64,000 bases of DNA, from contig NZ_FODD01000039.1 of assembly GCF_900110255.1 (NCBI RefSeq), positions 1 to 64,000 on the forward strand, read 5' to 3'. The notes under the pieces are model-generated. The model worked only from the letters and a program-made list of their open reading frames with translations, was not told the DNA's origin and did not search any database. The stretch is from Actinacidiphila rubida (GTDB lineage: Bacteria > Actinomycetota > Actinomycetes > Streptomycetales > Streptomycetaceae). Of this stretch, positions 25,225 to 32,871 are shown piece after piece (position 1 is the first letter of the stretch; each line of letters opens with the position of its first letter). The position numbers and the translations under genes were made by a program.

Positions 25225-26499
25225 TTAGGAGGGCTGGCGTTCGGCACGGGCGGCGATGTCCACGCGCCATGCCTTGATGGCGTCCAAGGCCGCCTGTTCG
25301 GCCTGCTCGGCGGTGGCGCCTTGGGTGAAGACGTGGGTGGCCAGGGCGGTGCTGCCGTGCGGCCCGCCGGCTGTGGCGCCGGGGTGCAGGTCGGTGTGGG
25401 CGTCGATGACGCCCGGCAGGCGCCGGATCTCTTCCGCGGGGGTGATGGCGGTGACGATGCCGGACGGGGTGACCGCCGACACCCAGGCGGTGGTCTGCGT
25501 AGCCGTGGACAGCCGGACCTGCGGGCGGGTGCCAGTAGCCAGGTCGGCGGCCAGTTCAGGCACGTCGACCTTGTGGTGCAGGCGGAGCAGGTGCGGCACG
25601 CGCGCTCCGCCCGGTCGCAGGCCGATCTCCCCGACCCGCCATACACCCTGCTCGTCGCGCAGAACTTCGACGTGGGCGAAGCCGGTGGTCAGGTTCAGGG
25701 CGTCGGCGGCGGCGCGAGCCAGCGCGGTGGTCGCGTCGTGCTCGGGGCCGGGCTGGAGCAGAACGGAGCCGACCAGCGGGCTGCCGAGCACCGGGGCGAC
25801 GTACCGAGCGGGTAGGGCGTACAGCTCCCGACCGTGATCGCGCAGGATCTCGACGTGGTACTCGGCCCGGACACGGACGAGGGCTTCGACCAGTAGCCCG
25901 CCCGGGACCTCGTCGGCCGGCCGGTCCAGTCCGGAGGCGATCATCCACGCCGGCAGGCCCGCGGTGCCCGCGAACGCCCCTGCGGCAAGGAGCTCGTCCA
26001 GGTGCGTCCGGTCGCGGACGACGTGGGTGCCCAGCGTCCCGAAGCCGCGGCGGGGCTTGACCACCACCGGCCAACCCAGGTGGCGGGCTGCCGCGTCCGC
26101 GGCGCCGGCCACGGTGGTGGTCCGGCGGTGCCCGGTGACGGGCACACCGGACCGCCCGAGGAGATCCTTCTGGACTGCCTTGTCGGTGGCGGCGACGGAC
26201 TGTGCCCAGGTGAGGCCGCCGTGGAGCTGCAGCAGGCCGCGCAGCAGGGCCGCCGGGCGAAGGCACGGCTCGTCGATGGTCTCCACCGCGCGCAAAGGCA
26301 GGTCGCCCAGTGTGTCGGCCAGCCTCACCAACTGGCCGAGGTCGTCCCAGTCCGATATTGCCCGCACCATGTACCGCCCGCCGGCCGAGATTCGGCGCTC
26401 GGCCAGAACAGCTTCGGGCACCACGGCCAGAACGCGTTCACCGCGGGCGGCCAGGGAATCTTCCAGGGTGGTGCGCAGGGCGGAGACAACAACGATCAA
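25225..26499 (-). CDS. ATP-grasp ligase-like protein (upstream copy)
   Basis: A 424-aa ATP-grasp paralogue of the next gene: a Rossmann-like start (I-V-V-V-S-A-L), P-V-V-V-K-P-R-R-G-F-G-T, V-E-A-L-V-R-V-R-A-E-Y, and V-G-E-I-G-L-R-P-G-G-A-R. The start is TTG 26499 with CGGAG 6 nt upstream; another TTG is one codon before. Glycine in the ATP loop is better preserved here than in the downstream copy (G-F-G-T-L-G against G-A-A-T-W-N). Likely a carboxylate-amine ligase; substrate unknown. An MFS exporter lies upstream in the array. Confidence 0.83.
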   Translation of the reverse strand: MIVVVSALRTTLEDSLAARGERVLAVVPEAVLAERRISAGGRYMVRAISDWDDLGQLVRLADTLGDLPLRAVETIDEPCLRPAALLRGLLQLHGGLTWAQSVAATDKAVQKDLLGRSGVPVTGHRRTTTVAGAADAAARHLGWPVVVKPRRGFGTLGTHVVRDRTHLDELLAAGAFAGTAGLPAWMIASGLDRPADEVPGGLLVEALVRVRAEYHVEILRDHGRELYALPARYVAPVLGSPLVGSVLLQPGPEHDATTALARAAADALNLTTGFAHVEVLRDEQGVWRVGEIGLRPGGARVPHLLRLHHKVDVPELAADLATGTRPQVRLSTATQTTAWVSAVTPSGIVTAITPAEEIRRLPGVIDAHTDLHPGATAGGPHGSTALATHVFTQGATAEQAEQAALDAIKAWRVDIAARAERQPS

Positions 26500-26687
26500 C
26501 AAGAACTCCGGGAGATGAGGGAAACGGTGGGCGTGAGTGCCGGTGACCGGCCGGGTAGTAGGTGGCCCGCTACGGCGCAGAAGGCGCCGGAGGCGGGAGG
26601 GTGACGGCATCCGGCGCCTTCGTGTGCTCCCGGGACGCGGGCACGGTCTGAGGGATGCGGGGGCCGCCCGTGCGGACGGGCGAAGGG

Positions 26688-27602
26688 TCAGCGGACGAGT
26701 CTGGGCGTGTGGAGGGCGCGGGTGGCGCGGTGGGCCAGCGGAGGTGCGGCCGCGGCCCGCCGGAATTCGTTCGCAGAGTTGGGGATCGTGTCCGCGATGC
26801 CGCGGAGATCCTCCTGGATGCCGTGCACGCGCCGTGCGATCCACTCCAGTCGGTGTCCGGCTGCCGGCCCGTCGAAGCCTCGCGGGCCATCGAGGCGGTG
26901 CGCGGCGTGTTCGACGAGGTGGCGCACATCTGCCAGGGGGCCGTTCTCGTCGGCGAGTGTTCTGATCAGCCGGCCCGTTTCCGCGGCGGTTTCGGCGGAT
27001 CCCGCTGGGTCCTCGTGACGGGCTGTGGTGGAGCGGGTGGCCAAGCGGGCTGTGTGTGCCTGGTCGGGGTGGGGGAGGGGGGAGATCAGGGCGAGGTCCC
27101 GTTCGATGCTGCGGCACTGGTCGTTCAGAGCTCTGCCGACTTGGGGCGGCTGGCGTGTCCAGGTGTGGTCCGGGCGTATCAGGTTGGCGATCAGGCCGAG
27201 GCGGCCGGGCTGGGCCTGGACAGCTATCCAGCGGCAGTTGTGAATGCCTCCGGGGGTGTGGATGCCGGCGGCGCGGGCCAGGCGGTGCGCAGTCTCCGAC
27301 CATTCGGGGCGGGTGAGGATGCGGTCGCTGTGATGGAGCCGTATGTCGCTATGCCAGATTGCATGGTGGCCGTCGTGCGGGCCGGCAGGGTGGTGTTGAA
27401 GGTTGGGCTCGTTGAGGAGCTCGGCCCAGCCGGCGTAAGTCCAGGACGTCCGTTCCTGGGCGGGGGCGAGGAAGTCGAGATCGGGCCAGTGCGCCGCCAC
27501 GGCGTGTGCGGTCAGTCCTTTGAGGTGGGAGATGGGGCGGCCGAGTGCTTCGGCCAGGGCTTGGGTGGCGTCGTCGCCCCGAGGGTGCACGCGCGGGATC
27601 AC
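26688..27602 (-). CDS. Relaxase-like paralogue lacking catalytic residues
   Basis: A 304-aa protein aligned by eye with the relaxase at 61827-63545. Both begin I-P then a basic His-containing start. Both share (I/V)-W-H-x-x-I-R, D-x-I-L, W, A-x-R-(L/M)-x-x-A-x-G-I and C-R-W-x-A-V. Where the relaxase has E-D-H-I-H-I, this protein has P-G-R-L-G-L-I, and the N-terminal tyrosine region is also lost. The nickase activity is therefore probably gone; it may bind DNA or the relaxase. GTG start overlaps the previous stop (GTGA). Confidence 0.65.
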   Translation of the reverse strand: MIPRVHPRGDDATQALAEALGRPISHLKGLTAHAVAAHWPDLDFLAPAQERTSWTYAGWAELLNEPNLQHHPAGPHDGHHAIWHSDIRLHHSDRILTRPEWSETAHRLARAAGIHTPGGIHNCRWIAVQAQPGRLGLIANLIRPDHTWTRQPPQVGRALNDQCRSIERDLALISPLPHPDQAHTARLATRSTTARHEDPAGSAETAAETGRLIRTLADENGPLADVRHLVEHAAHRLDGPRGFDGPAAGHRLEWIARRVHGIQEDLRGIADTIPNSANEFRRAAAAPPLAHRATRALHTPRLVR

Positions 27603-28390
27603 GCGGTATCTCCTTGCGGAATCGGGATGGCGAGCGGGGCCATGTCGAGGACGGTGGTGATCAGGGTGCGTTCGCGTACCAGGTCGGCGTGGACGCCGGG
27701 ATCGCCGGCGGGCAGGGCTTCGATCGCCTCGTCGATGGTGGTGAGCGCTTCTCGGGGGCGGCCGAGCTGTCGCAGCGCTCCGGCGGTGCGCATCAGCGCG
27801 ACCGGGTCGGCAGTCCGGGACAGTGGCGGGAGCCCGGTGAGGTGGAGGATCCTTTCCGGGCGGCCGGGCAGCAGGTGCCCGAGCCACAGGCCCTGGAGCA
27901 GCACGTGCAGCACCTCCCGGGAAGTCGCTGCTTCGTCCTGGGCGAGCAGGTCGTCGAGCATGCCGAGCCCGGCCGGCTGTGACCGGCCCAGGACGGCGAA
28001 CACCTCGTGAGCGCGGATGTAGGGGTCGGCGTGCTCGGCGCCCGGCGGATCGAGGGCCTGGAAGACGGTCCGGATAGACCCGCACCGGAAGTCGAAGCGC
28101 AGCGCGGTGAAGTACAGGTGCCACCAGGTCCGGTGTGCCGGCGCGGACATGTCGGCGCCCGGTACGGGCCGGGAATCCAGGTCTTTCAGCACGTCGCGTC
28201 CGGTGCGGCGGGCGTGCCAGACGGCGTTGCTGCACACCCGGGCGGACTCCTGCCAGGTCGCGTCGGTCAGCCGCAGCCCGCGGTTGAGCGGACCGATCCA
28301 GTCCTTGCCCTCGTCGATCGTGCGCCTGGCGGCGGCCCGCAGCGCGTCGAGTTTCGCCGCCCGGGCGCCGACGGTGGTAGGCGCGGTCAT
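27599..28390 (-). CDS. Helical-repeat (TPR-like) protein
   Basis: A 263-aa helical protein. Repeating pairs of helices and L-G-R-P-R-E-A-L-T-T-I-D-E-A near residue 210 suggest tetratricopeptide-like repeats. No enzyme motif is visible. ATG 28390 overlaps the upstream stop (ATGA) and its own stop overlaps the relaxase-like gene, so all three are translationally coupled. A scaffold role is plausible but inferred. Confidence 0.6.
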   Translation of the reverse strand: MTAPTTVGARAAKLDALRAAARRTIDEGKDWIGPLNRGLRLTDATWQESARVCSNAVWHARRTGRDVLKDLDSRPVPGADMSAPAHRTWWHLYFTALRFDFRCGSIRTVFQALDPPGAEHADPYIRAHEVFAVLGRSQPAGLGMLDDLLAQDEAATSREVLHVLLQGLWLGHLLPGRPERILHLTGLPPLSRTADPVALMRTAGALRQLGRPREALTTIDEAIEALPAGDPGVHADLVRERTLITTVLDMAPLAIPIPQGDTA

Positions 28391-28806
28391 CGGCTGCTGC
28401 CGAGGTCGGCGATGTGGACGAGCTGGTCGAGCGCGGTCTGGTAGTACCAGCCGCCGTCCACCGACCGCCCGGTGTCCGGCATCTTCGGCAGCAGATGGTC
28501 GGACAACGCGCGGAAGAAGCTGGTGCAGTCCGGGCAGTACCGGCCGGTGTGGATCATGTAGCGGGGGTGGGCGGTGACGTAGGAGTGCTCGCCGCCGCGC
28601 GGATTGCGCAGCCGCCACCCGTCCTCATCCGTCGGGGTGTGCCAGGAGGAGGCGACCACGGTCATTTCCTCGCCGACCAGCTCCCCCATGAACGCGCCCT
28701 TGATGATGGCGATCTGGTCGCCGGGTGCGAAGTGCTGGTGGGTGATGGTGCGTTCGGGGGTGAGGGTGTCCGTGGGCGGGCGCGGCGGGGAGGGAAGCGA
28801 AGTCAG
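28387..28806 (-). CDS. Hypothetical protein, 139 aa, C-P-D-C motif, CTG start
   Basis: AAGGAGTACCG precedes CTG 28806, and the reading is coding from there (F-A-P-G-D-Q-I-A-I-I-K-G-A-F-M-G-E). The first ATG, 28689, lies inside this conserved-looking segment. The C-terminal half has H-P-R-Y-M-I-H-T-G-R-Y-C-P-D-C, a likely metal-binding knuckle. Small beta-strand-rich fold; function unknown. Confidence 0.6.
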   Translation of the reverse strand: MTSLPSPPRPPTDTLTPERTITHQHFAPGDQIAIIKGAFMGELVGEEMTVVASSWHTPTDEDGWRLRNPRGGEHSYVTAHPRYMIHTGRYCPDCTSFFRALSDHLLPKMPDTGRSVDGGWYYQTALDQLVHIADLGSSR

Positions 28807-28861
28807 CGGTACTCCTTCGACGGTGGTTCGGCGGCGCCGGTGGCTGGGGTGCTGGTGCCGG

Positions 28862-29359
28862 TTATCGGTAGGGGTTTTCGGTGGTGCGGTCGGCGTTGGT
28901 AGCCGCGCTCAGGAGCTCGGGCAGATCGGCCGGCTCTGAGTCCCTTTGATCGATCCACCACCCGGCCCGGTCGACCAGCCGAGCGGCTTCCTCGACTTCG
29001 GCCCAGTGCTGCTCGTCGAGTTCGCCTTCGGTGACCAGGGCCTGGTAGGCGGCGGTGGCGAGCTGGTGGCGGCAGCGCTGACCCCAGGCGGCGGCTTTCT
29101 CGGATCCGGACAGAGGCGGCATGTCGTACTGGGACGCCCACGCTTCGGCGTTGGCTCGTTCCTGTTCGCGGCGGCCGGTGATCCACTCCTGCGTGGTGGC
29201 GGCGTCGGCCTGGTGGGCTGTTCGCCAGCAGTCGGTGCAGGCGCGTGCTTCCAGCCAGCGGGCGTAGCCGGCACGTTCGTCGGCCCGCCGGGCGGAAAGA
29301 TCATGGTCAAGCCGGTGGCCACACTGATGATCAACAGTCCAGGTCGTTCGGACGGCCAA
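28862..29359 (-). CDS. Zinc-ribbon-like small protein
   Basis: A 165-aa protein. The N-terminus has H-Q-C-G-H and, about 30 residues on, A-C-T-D-C-W, a plausible zinc site. The rest is helical with several Trp. TTG 29359 follows AAGGAG and 7 nt. The gene overlaps the end of the MFS gene by 29 nt. Not a known family to me; it may be a DNA- or protein-binding adaptor. Confidence 0.6.
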   Translation of the reverse strand: MAVRTTWTVDHQCGHRLDHDLSARRADERAGYARWLEARACTDCWRTAHQADAATTQEWITGRREQERANAEAWASQYDMPPLSGSEKAAAWGQRCRHQLATAAYQALVTEGELDEQHWAEVEEAARLVDRAGWWIDQRDSEPADLPELLSAATNADRTTENPYR

Positions 29360-30539
29360 GTCGGTTCTCCTTGCTGGGTGTCGGGTGCGGGGTGGGGTTC
29401 ATGTGCTGTCGGGAGGTGAGCAGCACGGCGGCGGTGAAGGCGGCGCCGAGGGCTGGCAGTGCCGCGGTGGTGTGCGCGCTGTGGGTGGTGGTGAGGCCGG
29501 CCAGGGCGGTGCCGGCTGCTTGGCCGGTGCCGACGGCGGCGATCAGCCACGCGTACGCCTCGGTGACCATGCCGGGCGCGGTGAGCGACTCGGTGGTGAG
29601 GAACGCGCTGGTGATCAGCGGCGTCAGGACCGCGCCGGGGACCACCACGGCTGCGACGGCGGCCCAAGGGGACGGATCGGCCAGCAGCGGCAGCCAGCTC
29701 ACGGAGAAGACCGCCGCAGCGCAGCGCAGTTGCGCGGCGGGAGTGCCGGGAAGGACGCGGTGCGCCAAGAGCGCGCCGGCGGCGACACTGCCGACCGACA
29801 GAGCAGCGGGCACGGTACCGGCCAGCCACGGTGCGTGCTGCCGGTCGGCAGCCGACACGGCCCAGACGGTCAGAGCCCCCAGGGCGAAGCCGGTGCCGTT
29901 CAGAGCGATGAACAGCCGGCGCAGACCTGCGTGGTGCAGCGGGCCGAGCAGGGAAGCCCGCCGGCCGGTGGGCCGCCATGTGCGTGAAGGCCCGGAGCTG
30001 AGGACGACCGCCGCACCCACGAGCCCCGCCAGGGCCGCCGCGACCAGAGCCGCGGCCGGGTTGAAGGCGTGGGCGAGCGCGACGGTCAGGGGCGGTCCGG
30101 CGATGTAGATCAGGCCCTGGCTGCCGGTGTCGACCGCCAGTGCGGCCCGCCGCTGCTCGGGGTCGGGCAGCACATGCGGCCACAGGGCCCGCAGCCCCGC
30201 CTCCAACGGTGGCGTGGCCAGTCCCGCGAGGACCACCAGCGCGTTCGCGGCGGCTGACTGACCGGCATCAAGGGCGGCTGGCAGAGCCAGCAGCACCGCC
30301 GTGGTCAGCGCCGTGGCGCTGCCTGTGATCAGGGTCTGGCCGTGCCGGTCGACGAGGCGGCCCAGCAGCGGCTGCCCAAGGGCGGCGGCCAGGCCGTAGA
30401 GCGCGCACAGGGCTCCTGCGTGCGGCAGAGAGCCGCCGTCATCCTGGACGAGCAGCAGGATCGCCAGCGGCGCCATCCCGGTGGGCAGACGGCCGAGTAG
30501 CGTCCCGGCCAGCAGACGAACGACAGAGGGGGCCTTCAT
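29331..30539 (-). CDS. MFS transporter
   Basis: A 402-aa integral membrane protein with about 12 hydrophobic segments. The loop G-R-L-V-D-R-H-G-Q between helices 2 and 3 is the major-facilitator signature A. It is most like drug-efflux or small-molecule exporters; the substrate is unknown. It is coupled to the upstream 362-aa protein by a 4-nt overlap and lies about 2.8 kb upstream of the ATP-grasp pair in the same array, so it could export their product. Confidence 0.85.
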   Translation of the reverse strand: MKAPSVVRLLAGTLLGRLPTGMAPLAILLLVQDDGGSLPHAGALCALYGLAAALGQPLLGRLVDRHGQTLITGSATALTTAVLLALPAALDAGQSAAANALVVLAGLATPPLEAGLRALWPHVLPDPEQRRAALAVDTGSQGLIYIAGPPLTVALAHAFNPAAALVAAALAGLVGAAVVLSSGPSRTWRPTGRRASLLGPLHHAGLRRLFIALNGTGFALGALTVWAVSAADRQHAPWLAGTVPAALSVGSVAAGALLAHRVLPGTPAAQLRCAAAVFSVSWLPLLADPSPWAAVAAVVVPGAVLTPLITSAFLTTESLTAPGMVTEAYAWLIAAVGTGQAAGTALAGLTTTHSAHTTAALPALGAAFTAAVLLTSRQHMNPTPHPTPSKENRLGRPNDLDC

Positions 30540-31624
30540 GATCGCGCCCGGGACCGTGGCGATGCCAAGGGAACGGCCGTTGCAGGCGGGGCCTTCGGCA
30601 TCGAGGTCAGAGAGGTGCCGGCGCTCTCTGCCGTCATTTTGACCTTGTCGGGACCGGGCCCTAGCGGATGCGCGGCGTGGCGGTCGGCCAGGGTGTCGCG
30701 CAGGTCCCGGATCTCCAGGAACGAGACGGTCAGCGTGCGGGCGACCCGGCGCAGGCGGTCGGCATGGAGCGGATCAGCCGGGTCGGCCAGGCCCTCCCAC
30801 CAGGCGGCTGTGGCGTTGAGGACGTCGATGATGCGGTCACGGACCCCGTCGTCCGGGGCGGAAGGTTCGCTCAGTGACGCGACGGCCTGGCTGGTGCCGT
30901 CCGCGCGGGCGATGGACCGGGCTAGATCGGCGAGTTGGTCGCCGAGATACTGCTGGTGATCGCGGTGGACCGGAACAGCGGGGTCGAGCAGATCGCGGTC
31001 GCAGGAGACGGTGATGCCTTCGGCCTGCAGGGCGTCGAAGGCGCGTGTCACGGCGCGGCGTTGCTCAGCCGGGTCGGTCATGGCGGCCGGGAGGTAGTGG
31101 AGCCGACCGCGGTGGGTGACCTCGGCGACGAATCCGGCCCGGTGAAGGACGCCGTCTGCGGCATTGAACCGGGCGAACGTGGCCAAGGGCTGGCGGGGCC
31201 CTACGCCGAGCTGGTCCAGAAAGGTGTCGACGGCAGCCAGGAGCGGCGGGATGTCTCCCTGGTGCCGGGCGTGCGGTCCGCCGGGTTCGGAGTTGTACAC
31301 GACGCTGTGAACTGCCGTGTCGTAGGGGTGGCTTCGGGTGACGAGCCAGCTGGGCGGGTCATCGGCCGGTGCCTCCTGCGGCGGGGAGATGACCAGCGTG
31401 CTGTGGTCGGGGAGTTCCACGCACAAGATGTAGTCGCTCAGGCCGTATTCGACCGTGCACTCCAGGCCCCGCTGGCGCAGCGGGGTGGTCAGGTGCCCGT
31501 ATCTGTGCTCCTGACCGAAGGTTGGAGCGCAGTCCGCTCGGTCCAGAGGGCCGCTGGTGCGGGCGATCACCCGCCCGCCCAGGCGTGAGATGGTCACCTC
31601 GATCTGATCGGGATCTGGCTGCAT
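30536..31624 (-). CDS. Hypothetical protein, 362 aa
   Basis: Started at ATG 31624 with AGAAAGGCGCC upstream. The N-terminal half is beta-strand-rich (L-S-D-Y-I-L-C-V-E-L-P-D-H-S-T-L-V-I) and resembles the strand pattern of DUF317-like proteins. The C-terminal part is helical and ends in a Pro/Ser-rich tail. No catalytic motif. It overlaps the MFS gene by 4 nt. Confidence 0.6.
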   Translation of the reverse strand: MQPDPDQIEVTISRLGGRVIARTSGPLDRADCAPTFGQEHRYGHLTTPLRQRGLECTVEYGLSDYILCVELPDHSTLVISPPQEAPADDPPSWLVTRSHPYDTAVHSVVYNSEPGGPHARHQGDIPPLLAAVDTFLDQLGVGPRQPLATFARFNAADGVLHRAGFVAEVTHRGRLHYLPAAMTDPAEQRRAVTRAFDALQAEGITVSCDRDLLDPAVPVHRDHQQYLGDQLADLARSIARADGTSQAVASLSEPSAPDDGVRDRIIDVLNATAAWWEGLADPADPLHADRLRRVARTLTVSFLEIRDLRDTLADRHAAHPLGPGPDKVKMTAESAGTSLTSMPKAPPATAVPLASPRSRARS

Positions 31625-31674
31625 GGCGCCTTTCTGGAGGAATCGCCTGGTGGTGGCGAGGTCAGGCCGTGCGG

Positions 31675-32838
31675 TCATTTCCTGCGTGCGAAGGCCACGG
31701 GCGCGTTGCCGGATGCCCGGGGCGGCGCGGCGGTCTGCAGCGCCTGACCGGGCGGCACAGCGACGTGCCGCGGGTACGGAACCCGGTACGGCGGCAGGAC
31801 CGCGACCTGCGCGCCGAGTTCCTCACCGGCGGCGGCCACTTCCCGGGTGAGGGCGTCGGCTTGGGCCGCCAGCACGCTCAGGCGGGCGCCGGTCATGCGG
31901 CCCTGAACGGTGTCGAGGGCGCCGGCGAACTCCGCGCACACGCGCAAGAAGCCGGCGAGTTGCGGGAGCTGCCCGCCGTCGTTGACAACCTCGGCGATGG
32001 AGCGGGAGACGTCCCCGGTGTGCGCGGAGGTGATGACGTCCCGGATGAGGATGCCGAATTCGCTGTCGGGCTGGGGCTGCTCGGAGCGCCAGGGTGCGTC
32101 GGGCCGCAGCACTCCGGCGGGAACCGGTGGCGGGCTGGCCCAGCCCGCTTCGTACTCGTTCTCGTACCGTCCCAGGGCGGTGATGTCGCCGGTGGGGTCT
32201 ACGGCCAGGGCTACGACGCTGGAGTCGTCGTGCTCGGTGAGGTAGGCCAGGGTGATCAGGCTGCCGGCCGCGTCGAACCAGGACTCGAACGGCTCCAGCT
32301 CCCCGCGTTCGCGGGCCTCCAGCGCCAGCGCGGTCAACTGCTCCCGCTTCGCCACCGGCAGCACCGGAACGGCAGCGGCGCGATGCTGGGCGATCAGGTC
32401 GCGGACGATCAGCGAGTGCTCGGCCCAGGTCGTCAGGTACGGCCAGAGCTGCGCGCGCATGCGCACCCGGTAGCCGGTGCCGTTCGCGGGGCCGTCGAGG
32501 TGGTGGTGGATGCGTTCGGTGGCGTGGTCCAAGTCGTCCAGCAGCAGCCGCCACCCGGTGTGGTGGCGGGCGGGCGGCATCGCGTCGAGACCCTGCCGGG
32601 CGAGGCAGAGCAGGTCGGCGGTGTGCGGGAGCAGGTGGGTGGTGAAGGCGCTGGTCACCTGGCGGTTGCGGTGCTCGACGGCCTGCCGGGCTGCCACGGT
32701 GTCAGTGATCTCGCCGAAGGCCCGGGGCAGTTGCCGCAGCGTGGTGGCGCAGGCGAGGTGTTCGACGTGATAGCGCACCGCGAAGCCGGTGAGGTGGTCC
32801 AGCAGCAGTTCGGGCGCCGGGGTTGGATCGGGGTGAAT
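31675..32838 (-). CDS. Hypothetical protein, 387 aa, ATT start
   Basis: GAGAGGGCCCAAG precedes ATT 32838. The reading I-H-P-D-P-T-P, then L-L-L-D-H-L-T-G-F, is coding-like and precedes the first canonical GTG (32778). The N-terminal half is long helices; the C-terminal half has helices followed by a Pro-rich tail. The start resembles the protein at 21521-22120. No enzyme motif. Confidence 0.55.
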   Translation of the reverse strand: MHPDPTPAPELLLDHLTGFAVRYHVEHLACATTLRQLPRAFGEITDTVAARQAVEHRNRQVTSAFTTHLLPHTADLLCLARQGLDAMPPARHHTGWRLLLDDLDHATERIHHHLDGPANGTGYRVRMRAQLWPYLTTWAEHSLIVRDLIAQHRAAAVPVLPVAKREQLTALALEARERGELEPFESWFDAAGSLITLAYLTEHDDSSVVALAVDPTGDITALGRYENEYEAGWASPPPVPAGVLRPDAPWRSEQPQPDSEFGILIRDVITSAHTGDVSRSIAEVVNDGGQLPQLAGFLRVCAEFAGALDTVQGRMTGARLSVLAAQADALTREVAAAGEELGAQVAVLPPYRVPYPRHVAVPPGQALQTAAPPRASGNAPVAFARRK

Positions 32839-32871
32839 CTTGGGCCCTCTCGTTCACAGGGTCGGGCATGG

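Noticed and set aside
28803..29186. A 127-aa minus-strand frame ending at the CTGA of the 139-aa gene.
   Set aside because: It overlaps the Cys-containing 165-aa gene in another frame and reads as Arg/Pro-rich shadow.
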